In this document: positions 11,801 to 24,219 of the stretch, in pieces | How positions within the stretch are numbered: the first letter of the stretch is position 1 | Layout of the letters: each line of letters begins with the position of its first letter | Position numbers and translations under genes: made by a program | Assembly: GCA_028564675.1 (NCBI GenBank) | Contig: JAOVVO010000006.1 | Location: 1-64,000 of the forward strand | Reading direction: 5' to 3' | DNA: 64,000 bases | Source: Onchocerca lupi | Taxonomy: Eukaryota > Nematoda > Chromadorea > Rhabditida > Onchocercidae | Notes under the pieces: model-generated | The model's database searches: none | What the model was told of the DNA's origin: nothing | Seen by the model: the letters and a program-made list of their open reading frames with translations, nothing else

Positions 11801-13640
11801 TAGAACGAGGATCCCCATAGAGTTTGATCCACAATAATCAGCCAATTTTCGCGCATAAGAGCGCATCTTTTTTGGCGCGTGATCTTGACTACAACAAGGA
11901 ATCAGGGTTACAAAGCCACCTGAACTATAAACAAAGAAATATATCCACATCCAATAAACCTATCAAATCATTTGAAGAACAAAGAAACCACTTATTTTCT
12001 TGTACTCCTCGCGATTTCAACGACAAATCCGAAGCCTTAATTCATTTCGCCAAATGAACCGTAGACGTGAACACGCCATTTGACTAGCAACCAGTTGGGA
12101 AAAATTGTTTTCAACTAAAGAAATTGAACTTATTTACATGATTAATAATATTTACCAAAATTTTTGCAAACAAGCTTTAGCATCGTAAGTATCAAGACAG
12201 AGATAAATAATTGTCGTACACAAGAACTGCTCGTAAATGTAGCAAGATTTGTTTAAAGAGCAAAGTTCACTGAATTTTTTATATTCTATGCTCTTCTGTG
12301 GTCTATTTTACCATTTTTAAGTTTATAAAAGTTCAAAACTTATTCCATAGGCCTCTGGATCAAAAAATTTTCTTGGGGCTTAAAAAAGAAAGACATACTT
12401 TTCTCATTAAAAAAATAAAAGTTATTCATATGTTTTCTAGTCAGTCCAGATAAAAAGATAAATCTGTTTTTGAAGAATTATAATGGTGTTATTTTCCTGC
12501 ACGATAGTCTTTATTCGTAATAAATACAATATAAGGAATGCCGATTAATATGCTCTTATCACATTTTTGAAAATATTGCAGTAGGAAATGGAATGAATAA
12601 AACAACTGCAGAAATAAAAGCTATTTGATAAATAGGAAGAAATTTAACTTTCCCAAATTAATACTCATATTATTCGATGTTTCGCTTAAGCTACTTAAAA
12701 TCATTCCTTTCTTAGAAACTGAAAAAATTTTCGGCCTAATTCTAGAAAATATCCATAATAGTATATGGATTTAAAGAGACGCTTTCATGGAAAAGAAATG
12801 ACAACTCCATATTTTTAGCGAAGTATGATCATGATAGTTAACACAATCAACTTAAAAAATAGAAAAGATATAAAAAAGAGAAAAAGATAAATATATCATG
12901 CAATATAAGACTTTTCTTTCGAGATAATCAAGGAATGCTTTAATGATTATCAGACATAATTCAAGTATTACCAACTTCTCGAGCAGTTTACTTCCTAGCC
13001 ATTTCCTTCCGATGAGTTTCACTTCGTGCTGCGACTTTTTTTTGATAAATTTCTTTATCTTCCGCAGCTGAAGAAATGAATGAATAATGCATATGCATGT
13101 GAAATCAAAGATGATACTGTTCTGATACTGAAGCACAAGGTCATTTTTAACTTAGATCACTTCTACCTAGAAAGTTATGGTTGTACATTTCTGTTAAAAT
13201 TTGTTGAATTTTTCAGTATTCATTATTCTCTATGGCATTGATGTCATTATTTTTGTTATTCAATTACAACTCCACAATGTCTACAAGAGAATAATATGCA
13301 ACTTCTACGAAGTTCAGGTGCAGCTTTGATTAATTCTGGAATATTGAATCCTAGAGACATAGCTGAATAACAAGACAATTTTCCACCATTTAATTGCAAA
13401 ATCCAACAATATTTCTATTTCCGATAAATTTCAATTGCTACAATTTTAAAGCTAGTTGAAGAAAGTATTAAAAACGTTCCGGGAAGTGTTTAAAAAAAAA
13501 ACAAAAAAAAAAAGGATAAACTAATGACGCATTTTCAAATATAATAATGATGACTGCTGTGAAACGATTTGTTGGAGATTCGAAATATATTCAAAATAGG
13601 AAAAAATTGTTTGAAAAAATGAAAATTTGAATGAGTTAAC
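8810..13640. other. Long intergenic region, no supported gene
   Basis: About 4.8 kb between the secreted-protein gene and the SCYL1 gene. It is AT-rich and mostly closed in all frames. It contains a 36-bp tandem duplication at 9571-9642 and one odd, less AT-rich open stretch at 11824-12057 (reported as a finding, not as a gene). I see no RNA gene in it. Confidence 0.45.
9571..9642. repeat. Exact 36-bp tandem duplication
   Basis: The unit beginning AAGAGTTTCTGAATG and ending ATATGTCACTAA occurs twice head to tail (9571-9606 and 9607-9642) with no mismatches, so the duplication is recent. It lies in non-coding DNA. Confidence 0.9.
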
Positions 13641-16600
13641 TTAAAAATATGAGAATTTCGACTTACTTTCCAAATGTTCATCTGCATCCCATGAAATATC
13701 CCATCCCTCGCCTTCTACTACTTGAGCAGATATTCCATCTAAAACTGTCGTCAGCAAAGAATACTCTTCTAGCAAACTTTAGAAGCCCGAACGAAACAGA
13801 AATGAAATTCTCTCCTATGTTCATTATAACCTTTTCAACACTTTCAAATTTTCAATTTTATCATAAGAGAGAAAAAACTTCCAATATTTCGTTATTATCT
13901 GCACAAGTAGTTCGATAAATTAATAATGAACCTGAGCTGACATCGAAATCATCCCAGCCGCTTGTAGTCGAACTATCATCCCAGCCATCTGTCAATATAT
14001 TGTTGGTATTTTTAACAGAAAATATGCCTCTTTTCGCAGCTTCACTATTACTTAATCGATCAACTGCATTCGACTTAGGCTTAATGCCCAACAAATAATC
14101 CAAATCATCATCAACTATAAAAAACATAATAATCATTTCCAATATTTAAACTTCCAGTCTTGGACAAAATTAAAATACTTCTCTATTTCAGTTTTTTAAA
14201 TCTCTTAGCATTATTTAAATAATATGACTAAATGTAATTGTAATTAATTTGTATTTATTTTAATTTTTTAAGTTTTTCCGATTTTGATTTAATTCTATTC
14301 ACCTTGAAAAGACTCGCTAGTTTTTCTTTCTAGAATATATTACATTTTGTTGATTACTACGAATAATCTTTTCTGCCTTGTTTCCGCTATTTTTTTTAGT
14401 CATTTTGAATTTATAAAAAGGAGGACCAGTGGGTTTTGTGACGGTATGCTGCAATTTCAATCCGCCTATTCCCGATGATTTCCCGAGAGAACCCGACGTT
14501 GTCGTAGCCGACGTTTTATTTTCAGCAGTTGTGACCTATAAAAAAGTGAAATAATAGAACTAAAGAAAGATTTCAATCGAAAAAATTTCAAACTCAGATT
14601 TTTTATTAAAAATATGCACTATAAATCGGAAAAAATCAGTCTCCACTGTTTTCAGTATTAAGTAACGAAACTGTTAAATATGTTCTATTCCTGAAATTGA
14701 TTTGAAATTTCAAAATTAAACTAAATTATTTGAATCAATACTTTCACTTTCCCATATTCGTTATCCCATCCTTTGCTTGTGTTTGTGAAATCTGTTGTTA
14801 GCGCCTCATTAGCATCTTCCCACTTCTCTTCATTTTCTATTGATAAACTATCTAATTCACCCCAACCATCATCTGGAAGCTTCGTCGGTAATTTTAATCC
14901 AGAAGATGACTTTGTGGTAGATGTTGATTCACAAACGGATGTCTCTTGTTTATGTGCTGACTCAGCTTGATTTTGCACTGTCCCTTGTTTATGTGCTGAC
15001 TCAGCTTGATTTTGCACTGATGGAGAATATTTGTAGAATTTGCCTGAAAGCGACTTTAATGCCCAGCTTGCCCATTGCGGTATCTGAAATATATAACTAC
15101 AGGGTATAAAAAGCTGATGAAGACATGTGCTTTAAGACAAAAATTATTCACAAAAAGTGAATAATTTGTATTATTTAATATAGTAAAAATTTTCCATAAT
15201 TTTATACATAAATAAAACAATAAATAATATTTAAAAAAATGACCTTATCATTGCTAAGCAAACCACTTTTTCCACCAGCTCTTACTTGAGCTTCAAGTTC
15301 TGCTATCAGTTCTGGATTCTCACTTGCCTTTTCTAGCTTTTCGATAAATCCATGGAGGGCTTTAAAACTTTGGTCTCTAACCTGAATAAATATTGATTTG
15401 CTTTAAAAAATTTATATCAAAATATACAAAAATTAAGAAGGATCAGCGAAAAAAGTGTTAAGAAATGAATGATAAATAATATGCATATTAATCACTAGGA
15501 TTACTATGACTTTTCAGCAATCTTTTAAAATGTGAAATACATTTTATGGAATAGCCGTGCGACTGCATGCTAGAAACAAAATTTTAAAAGATTCATAGTA
15601 TCAGATGTAAAACTAAGATTCTCTACAAAATAAAATTCTCTATAAAATGTGCGTATGGCTTGGGACTTTCAGGATATATATTATATTGTAATGTTCTTCA
15701 CTGACATTCGCCCAATATGACGGACGGTACGCAGCAGGTTTGGTGCAAAGCAAACGATAACAATTTTTTATATTTCTAATGATCTTTTTTGTGATTTTAA
15801 TGACTAGAAAAAAAAATTTCATTATAAATATTAGAAAAAAAAAAAGAACTATATAACAAAAATATATATATAACAATAAAACGAACATTTTTTTAAAATG
15901 TTTTTGTTAAGGCTAACTTAATAGCACCTATTTCAGTTTTTAGTTATATTTGCTTTGGTTTAACATTTCGCTTTGGTTATAAATAAGATATTTTTTCTAT
16001 TATTTCTACTTCTATTAGTATTTCTATTACTTTGTGACAATTCCTCAAATTTTTGAAAATATAATATTGATTTCTATAAATAAAATTTAAAAATTTTACA
16101 GTAAATAACCTGCTTTTCCCGATCACATGTCACTGGTGATAAGGCTGGTAATATACGATTAGCAACTTCTATTAATGAGTAATACTGTTGGGTAGCACTA
16201 AGTGCCAGAATAGCTGCCACTCTAGCTGGAGGAAATGGATCTTTGAGTGCACGAGTGAAGGCACTGATTAGAATTTGCTGACGATAATTTGGATCGATAT
16301 AACAACCAATTTTACCGAGACAGATAGTTGCATTCGTTCGAATACCAGGTTGATCATCTGCGCCTAAATACTTTTCAAGTAACAAAATCAGTGCTAAGAT
16401 TTTTCAGATTCTAAACTACTTAGGACAAAAAAGAAGTTATTTCTTAAAAGAAGTATCGCAATAGGAATAATTCCCGACCAAGAGGCAAAAACAACAGTCG
16501 CACTTTATTTCAAAATTTTTAGAGAAATATTGTTGAATTTCTGCAGCATAATATCAGAGAAAAAAAAATCTTACCTTGTAATCTTGCTAAATGTCGCATC

Positions 16601-19540
16601 AGATCAGTATTTAAATTTTGATTATCCAATTTATCAGCTAGCGAAACCATGGCTTTCACTGTACTTTCACGAACAGCTGGATTTGTATCCATAAAACCAG
16701 ATGCGACATTCCTGAAACATGGATCTATTTAATTGAATTAAAACCACATTAATTTAAAATAAAAAAAAAACGCAGTAGAGTTTTGTAAAGCCTTTTTCTA
16801 ATTTGAAACTCTATAACACTATCAGCATACTTACCAGCAAGAAAACGAAATGTTTCATAACTATAATTATCGATAGCAAAACTTTCAGAAAGAACTAGAT
16901 GAAAAGTTATGTACAATGCATGGGTTCAATGAAACTTCTCAATGGTCTTTTAAATTATAACAAGGAAAATGCAAACTTTGAAAAACGAAAGAATTTTGAA
17001 AACTATTCACAAAAACTAACTTATATATTCGTTCATTGACAGTTTGAGGCATTAAATGAGGTGCGAATTCATCGATTCGTTCTAATAATTTTACACGTGT
17101 TGCACGATCCGGTGAACTAAATAATTTACAAAGACAAGGCACAATACGAAGTTGATACTCGTCTTCATCCAACAAACGCCCCAAACGAAACAATGGCATC
17201 AAAACTTGTGATCCCGCATCACCGTATTCGTAACTCTGCCATTTCCATTAAGAAATTCAAGAAGTTTGAAAAAAAAAAGAATTCTGTTCCTTTCGACAAA
17301 AAGTTTTCAAGCAATTTTTAATGGAGACGAAGCAACGAAATGATTCGCGCAATGTAATTTGAGCTCTAATGTAATTGTGGGGTATTACAGTTGAAATAAG
17401 GCACTATACTAAAGTTTTTTTTTCATTCTTTCAGGAAAATTAAAATCCTTTAAAAGACATAATGTAAATATCATCTGCAATCTTCTAGAGACTCCAACTG
17501 ATAAAATGGAAAACATACATGTATTAATTTTGGAAGAATCCTATATTTGGCAATGTTATCAGGAAAAAAATCCAATTCATTTTTTAAATCTGCGAAGAAT
17601 ATCTTTTTTTCGTGAGCATCTTTCAGTTGAAATTCATCCAAAAACAATAATGTATCCACATATCGATTCTTGAAAAAGCCACCTGCTTGACGCAACTCTA
17701 AAATGTTTTTTATGATGTCAAACAAAGAAACCATCAATAATGAAAAAACACTACTGAAGTGACTAAAGTTTTTATGAGTAAGGGATAGATCTATCAGCAT
17801 AATAAAATATGATTACAAATATAGGAAACAATAGCTGCAGAAGATAAAAACCATTTAATTTTTAATTGTTAATGAAAATGTTAAGAAAAAAAGTTAGAAA
17901 AATCTTAGAGAGAAAGACAATATCAAGTGCAAAACTAGGCACAGATACCTTTTAACAATTCCTCAGTATTTAGTTTTGCGGCTCGGTGTGTAGCCATTTT
18001 TTTATAATGTTCATGCAGTTGTTGAGGAATTTTTTTCGGTGCTTCCGGTTTCGTTACTGATTCATTGAAACCATTGAAAATTTCCCATATAAGTAATGCA
18101 AATGAATTAAGGTCAACACGTGGATTACTAAAAAATGTAAGCAAAGTAATTTAAATAACTCATTAACAGATCGATTAGCAGATTAAATAAAACGCACTGC
18201 AAAATAAATTTTAGAAAGGAAAAAGGCGCTCCTCAATGGAATATGAGAAAAAAATGCACCTGAAATTGGTTGACTTCTCGAAACCACCAAGTTTCCAATC
18301 TCCACTTTCTGTGACGTAAACAGAATTTCGGATATTTTCATGACTTAATTCAGCTTCTTGATGCAAGAATTTTAAACAACTCTGCAAGCTGAGGATCGGA
18401 TGCTTTTATTCTGACTGACATAAGAACAATGATAGATTAAGCTAGTAATACCGAAGTTACAATATAATCAAATACCAAACGAATAAAGCTATAACATAGC
18501 TAATTTTTAAAGCTCTCAACTTCACTGCACTTTGCAGTTGATCGCTCTAAAATATTTCTTCAAAAACGCATTTCAGTATTTTCAAAAATAACCACGAAAG
18601 TACAACCCATCATTACTATTAAGTAAGATTATATTTAGATTCGTCATATTTTTTTGCAAGATTATATTTAGATTCGTCATACTTTTTTCGAACATTTAGA
18701 GATTCACTGTACTGTTCAAGACTGATATATAACAATAGAAACACACATACCATTAACTGAAATAGACCCCAAGAAATAACAAAGTCCTTTTGTTTATCAG
18801 TTAGTTTGTTTTCCGTAATATAAATTTTTAGAGGTACGCAAACTTCCGTTATTAAATAAAAAGTGCCATTCATCTGAAATAGAAACGCGAAATGATATCC
18901 TGCATAAATACGTCTAATTTATCAGTGTAGAAGGTTTTTTCTTTTACTTATAAAAATTATTAAACAATGATTTTAAAATCAACAACCAAGGAATGATGAA
19001 GTGGGCCTTTTAACATATATCGTTCTTTCATCAAATGATATTTAAACTTCTGATAGACAATAAATGAATAGCATGAAATTTCAAAAAACAAATTTGATAA
19101 TTTAAGGTTCGACAAGTCTTAACAAAAAATAAAATTTAAAGAATTGCAGTATCAGCACTTGAACCTCAATGCTATCCAAATAAGCGAGAACATTTGGATG
19201 CCGAAGAGTTTTCAATTTTCGTGCTTGGGCTTTTAGCACTGATCCTGGACCATAATCGGATAACGTTGCCCAGAAACACGTAGCACGTTCGGAAGGTTCA
19301 GTCTGAAATAATGCTTAATCATTCATTGATGACATATGAAAATTAATTTTCTTATAATTCTCATTTTAAATAACAAAAATTTACTTCATATTTTGCCAAT
19401 TCTCACTAATTAAACGTTACTTTTTTAAAGCTTTTTCCGACGAATATGCCATCGAAAGAATAGAAACTGGTAGCAGGTAGCTCATATGGAAATACACTTT
19501 TTGGATCACGTGAGAAGAGAGATGATAACACGGAGGTCAT
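13641..19540 (-). CDS. SCYL1: SCYL1-type N-terminal kinase-like protein (pseudokinase + HEAT repeats)
   Basis: SCYL1 proteins are catalytically dead kinase-like scaffolds that work in Golgi-ER COPI traffic. Fourteen exons give 799 aa, close to the vertebrate length: 19540-19421, 19302-19165, 18873-18751, 18381-18260, 18127-17949, 17697-17519, 17235-17021, 16711-16575, 16363-16110, 15381-15244, 15083-14748, 14535-14358, 14114-13932, 13738-13641. Residues 1-230 are the pseudokinase (KLKTLRHPNVLAYLDS, SWGLFQLM). The DFG position reads GGFE in GDWKLGGFE and no HRD is present. Residues about 290-535 are HEAT repeats (DTNPAVREST, ATICLGKIGCYI, DPFPPARVAA). The tail carries GWGELD, DGWDD, SGWDDFD and EGWDISWDADEH motifs. 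A 39-bp in-frame duplication lies in exon 11. The last exon contains a perfect GTAAGT donor just before the stop, so the true C-terminus may lie in a further exon. Confidence 0.93.
14942..15020 (-). repeat. 39-bp in-frame tandem duplication in the SCYL1 linker
   Basis: Two near-identical 39-bp units encode VQNQAESAHKQGT and VQNQAESAHKQET. They fall in the low-complexity linker between the HEAT repeats and the Trp-Asp tail, where length variation should be tolerated. Confidence 0.9.
18625..18690. repeat. 33-bp tandem duplication in SCYL1 intron 3
   Basis: AAGATTATATTTAGATTCGT recurs at a 33-bp offset (18625 and 18658) with a few differences at the unit ends. It lies between exons 3 and 4 of the SCYL1 gene and keeps a reading frame only by chance. 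Confidence 0.8.
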
Positions 19541-21019
19541 ATAATTTTTCTGAAAAATACAAAAGATAAGTATAAAAAGTTCTTATAAATAATTACAATT
19601 TTTGACGCAGCATCTAATTTTATCAATTTATTAATTTCTAGTAATGATTAATCAACTTAAGAGATAGATTAATTTGATAAAGAAGTAGTAAGATGTATGA
19701 CTTGCTAAATTTCTTTTGCATTCCTTAAATTCCTCTCTATTCCAATTCAATTCATTCTATCTTTTCAATATATTCCATCCTATCTATTATCTTTGAAATT
19801 ACAATCAATAATTTGAACCTAAAACTTGATGATTGATTACAGAACTGATAACTGATAATGTATGATTAAAAAAAATCTCGTGAACACAAATGACATCCAG
19901 ACTATTATCCAATTTTATAATTTCAAACATTTGTAAAAACAAATAAATCCGTGAAGTATTCTGGCAAAGTGATCCTGTGCCTGATAGAAAAAACGTATTT
20001 CATGGCTGATAATGGTGGATGTTCAATGATCGTTAATATCGCTGATTATTATTTCTCAACTTTCTTGCATCCTGTTTTCGTGGTGTGTTCCATTAATTTT
20101 GTCATTCTTGGATATGTGTTCTGTCAATCTTATCACTCTCGACTCTGTGTTTTACCAATTTTATCTCTCATCAATTTTATCACTCTCTAGTTATATTTCA
20201 TTAGTCTTATCCGTTGCTAATCTTACTACTCTTGAATGTTCATTCCACTAATCCTATTACTTTCGACTGTTTATTTCATCAATCTTATCACTTTCATTTA
20301 GTTCTAAAATTATTGCTTCCGCAATCAGTGCAAGTTTCAGGTCTTGTTTCGCTAGACTTATAAATGAATGATTCATGTTGTCTTATTAATCAACTTTATA
20401 ACTAATTAATTTTGATCGCCTTATATGGAAGAGATAATTCAAATTATTCAGATTTTTATCACTTCTTGAAAATACAACCTATCTTCTGCAAAATTCTGTT
20501 GTTTATAACAAACATAAACATTTCTTATGAAATCTGAAATAGTAAATATTCGGGACTGAAATGCCTCATTTGGAAATAATGATTTCTCAAATTTCGATTT
20601 TCCTTAATAACGAAAAAAAAGTCTCTGCATCAATAAATGATACACATTTTTCCCGCGGATAACGAAACTTTCTCATAGTGACACATCGATTGAAACGAGA
20701 AATCTTAATATACAATGTACAAATTTGTTAATTTACAGTTCGATAAGTTTCAAATTTTTCTGAAATTTATTCATTTTTGTTGAGCTTTGCTTTTTGAACT
20801 AATAAGTGTTTTCAGGATGATTTCGTTGTATTTCGGAAATGTTTATGATTGATGATTAATAACTGTCAAATGATAATTGATAATTAACAAAAGGTTTATT
20901 TGTTAATTACTATTCAAATAATAGAAGCAAAAATGATAAACTGTTTAGTCATTCGTCTATTTTCAGGGCGAAACTAAAATGAGAATTTCCTGGAATCGAA
21001 TTAAGCTTTTTTCGCTTTC
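19541..21019. other. Intergenic region: SCYL1 upstream flank and PDZ-gene downstream flank
   Basis: Both neighbouring genes are on the minus strand. No coding exon is seen. The only structure is a degenerate minisatellite at 20125-20295. The right part presumably holds the PDZ-gene 3' UTR, the left part the SCYL1 promoter. Confidence 0.5.
20125..20295. repeat. Degenerate minisatellite, CAATCTTATCACTCTC-type units
   Basis: Variants of CAATCTTATCACTCTC recur at 20125, 20172, 20217, 20248 and 20280, spaced about 47, 45, 31 and 32 bp, so short and long unit forms are mixed. It lies about 600 bp upstream of the SCYL1 start codon. Confidence 0.7.
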
Positions 21020-24000
21020 TTAGCAATTTGCAATTGGCGGAGTTGGGACGGGCAATACCTCGGATGCAAAACTGCGGGCTGTCGGAGAATCAGGACGTTC
21101 TACAATAATGGTTACATTTCCTGATAATAATCCCTGAAATTTGTTCATATTTTTGCAAAAAAAGAAAAAAAAGATCTGAATTTCATAATGGAATTTTCGA
21201 AAAATACTAGCTGAACATTATCGATCATGATCGATACTTTGCTTTTATTTACCATTCTTTTTCCTTTTATTTTTCTTTATTAGTTGTTTACTTATTTTAT
21301 TGCTAATTTATCGATTACCTTAACAATAAACTTCTTTGCCATCTCTTTATCATGGATGATTATTCCATCAACTTGTAAAATTCGATCACCAACTATTAGA
21401 CATTCGTCACTTAATGATCCTTTTGTCACATGTATCACATAAACTTGTCCTTCCTTACCATTTTTCACCTGCTAAAAAACTAACCTTTAAAATTGGTCAA
21501 TAACATAAAAGTTTGGAAATGATGGTTCACTGAGGAAGCTAAATTTAGCAATACCTCTATCATTTTCTGAAACATTTCCACTACAGCTCTCATATTTCGC
21601 TTCAGTATTACCGTTCATTTATTTAGAATATGTATCTTTAGGTATCCCGGTAGTTCGTGCATACTGTCTATTACCTAATACAAGGTACACCTTCTAGGGG
21701 TGTCATGGCGGTATACGCGAATTACCTTTTACCTGAAACAATGTACCTTTGGTGTCTCGCCGGTACGCGCGTACTACTATTACCTGAGACAATATACACT
21801 TGATGTCCCAGCAATGCGTGTGTACTACCTATTACCTGAGACAATGTACCATTAGGGATGTCCCTGTGGTACTTCGCGTTCACAAATAGCATTTGCAAAA
21901 CCTACGACCTCGGCAGGAGTCGAACCTACAATCTTCGGTTCCGTAGACCGACGCGTTGTCCATTGCGCCACGAGGCCATCCGACATTGTTACATAACTTG
22001 AAGAATCTATTATCTATCTAGTTTTTTGACAATTGGTATAAAGTAATTTATTCAGCATGTAAAACAAGTTGACAATAAATAATGCACTGAATGGTACATA
22101 TATTTAGCATCGAAGATTTAAGGAAGAAAGTTGTTAATCCTGGTGCACAGCTTAATATGGAAATGGAAATCAAGAAGTTGGCTTGCTATCAATCTCATCA
22201 TGTATCCTAATCTTTGTCCTCAAATCAGGCTCAAATTATAAGCCTTAAGTACTTTATATTTGGTACTCCAAAAAGAAAAAAAAATTCTGCAGTTTTTTTT
22301 TTTTTTTTTTTTAGAAATATTCCTTATCATTTTGTAAGCATTTTTAAATTCCAGAACAGGTCTCTCTTAGTTTGAAATCAATATCTGAAACAAGTGATGC
22401 AATTTTTCTAACACAAATATACACAGTCATAGTCATAAAGAAATTAATAATTTAGCAAACAATCAAAAAAAAACGGCAGAAAAACTAACCAGACCCACTG
22501 GTGTTCTTTCCATCTTATGCTGTATCATTTTAACTTTTAAATATAAGAAGCCATCACGTTTTATGATTCGCTTATCATCAACACACTGTTCTTGCTTGAT
22601 TTGCTTCTCACGTTTTTTATCACGATTTACTGTCATTCTGGATTTAATTCCTTCGATAATGATATCCGATCAATCAAAATTTTTAATTTTGTATTTTTCA
22701 ATTAAGCAGTTTTTTTTTTGATTTTTAGAAAATACTTATGGAAAAAATAGTCGTTTGCAGATTTATCATTCTTTATAATCAGTTAGAATTCTTTCATCCT
22801 AGATAGGTTTGTTAACTTCTTATTGACTTTATAATAATCTCAATTTTGCTTAAAATGGAAGAATTTGAATTAGAAGAATAGATTAATTTCAAATTTGGAT
22901 GAGAAGAAAATGAAATTATCTTCAAAACTTGTCGGGTAAATTACTTTCCCATTTTAGTCATCACTGTTACGTCATTAACATTGTTTTTCTCATTTTTTTA
23001 ACTTTTCATTTCTTTTGTTCTCCTTCTTTTCATATTTTAAAAATTAGTCATTGTTGTTCTTTTTTTCCTTCCTTCCATTCTTTCTACTTTTAAAAGAACA
23101 AATTTAAACTGAAATTTCATTATTTCGAAGCAGCAAAAAATTTTCTCTATTGCCTTGTTATATGATGTCTTTGTTGAATTCGATCGAATGCTTTTCGATC
23201 GGTTACAGAATGATCGTTAACTGTTAAAATTTTGTCGCCAACATTGATTCGTTCTTCCAATGCACTATTTCGTTGCACGAATGTCACAATGAGCTAAAAG
23301 CGGAGTGGAACTTACAGATCAATTGATGAGGAATCCTCACATAGCACACTTTCGAAGTTACAATCGGAAATTATCCTTAATTTTTCTTTTTCAAATCAAA
23401 CTTAACTGTTTATATTTATCACAGATGTTATCATTTACGCTTGTTTTTTTTTTACTTTTTTTTTTTGTGGCCAGCAATATGAATGTTTAGTAAGGGCAAA
23501 GAAATTTAACGAGTCTTTTTCATCCCTTATTAATTTTAATTTTCAGGTTTCGAATCAACACTTAACTAATCTATTTCATGTAAGTTTTCTATGAAAGCTT
23601 TTTTTGCACCTATGATTATTTACCACTTTTATTTGTCGTCAACTTAAAATTAGCTTAGACAGATTAGACCAGTTTCTTCCCAATCTTCCCTAAATAGGAT
23701 ATTGAATAGAAATTAGATATAACTAATATAGGTTGATAAGATTGATCACTTTGATTTACATGTTATTTTCATCAGTCGAGAATGGGAAAAAGAGCGTTCA
23801 ACCAATTTTTGTCTCTTTCTTTTTTATTGATCTTTCATTTACTGTTTTACACCCATTTATGCCCCTCTTCACTTTTTTTTCTCTATTATGATTCATTCTG
23901 TTTTTATATTTTATTCATTTTGCAATGAAATTTTGTGCGTTCATTTCTAATTAATTTTTGACATATGTTGAATAATATATTACTGAAATACAAAATTACT

Positions 24001-24219
24001 AAACGATAATTAATAAATTAGTACTTATAAATTTTCCTTATCAAATGTCACACCAATGTATTATTTAGGAGAATTGTGTAAACAACAAAGTTTTACATCT
24101 TTAGTGTATGATATGCCAGGCAATTCACCAGCATCAATGTTGACATGAAGATGATGCAAGTTATTACTGTCAGCAACCATTCTCTCCACTTGCAATCTCA
24201 ATAATGCTGACAGTTTCAT
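21020..24219 (-). CDS. Two-PDZ-domain adaptor protein
   Basis: Five exons give 224 aa: 24219-24097, 23293-23154, 22637-22490, 21468-21319, 21133-21020. PDZ domains bind C-terminal peptides and assemble membrane or cortical complexes. The first PDZ-like region spans exons 1-2 (GELPGISYTKD, then IVTFVQRNSALEERINVGDK with ILTVND). The second spans exons 3-5 (FLYLKVKMIQHKMERTPVG, VTKGSLSDECLIVGDRILQV, ending VTIIVERP). The tail is short and Pro/Ser-rich. No other domain is present. The second intron begins with GC, not GT (AG|GCAATA at 23153), and only this junction keeps the frame. The start ATG at 24219 is the nearest in-frame Met; an open frame continues upstream (SSKKYFASNKNDEC), so an earlier start or exon is possible. 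A tRNA gene lies in intron 3. Confidence 0.8.
21640..21882. repeat. Divergent 51-58 bp minisatellite in a PDZ-gene intron
   Basis: About four and a half units, each carrying a version of TATTACCTGAGACAATGTACC followed by a GC-rich part with GTACGCG-like sequence. The TACCT anchor recurs at 21672, 21730, 21781 and 21833. The block is distinctly more GC-rich than the surrounding intron and ends about 25 bp from the 3' end of the tRNA-Arg gene. Confidence 0.8.
21905..21977 (-). tRNA. tRNA-Arg (anticodon ACG)
   Basis: The reverse strand begins GGCCTCGTGGCGCAATGGA and folds as a complete 73-nt cloverleaf. The acceptor stem is GGCCTCG with CGAGGTC (one G-U) plus discriminator G. The anticodon arm TCGGT-CTACGGA-ACCGA puts ACG at positions 34-36, reading CGU/CGC arginine codons after inosine modification. 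The T arm is GTAGG-TTCGACT-CCTGC. There is no intron. It lies inside intron 3 of the PDZ gene in the same orientation as its host. Confidence 0.93.

Noticed and set aside
12852..13136. 94-codon minus-strand open frame downstream of the SCYL1 gene
   Set aside because: Hydrophobic and low-complexity composition typical of AT-rich chance frames, no splice support.
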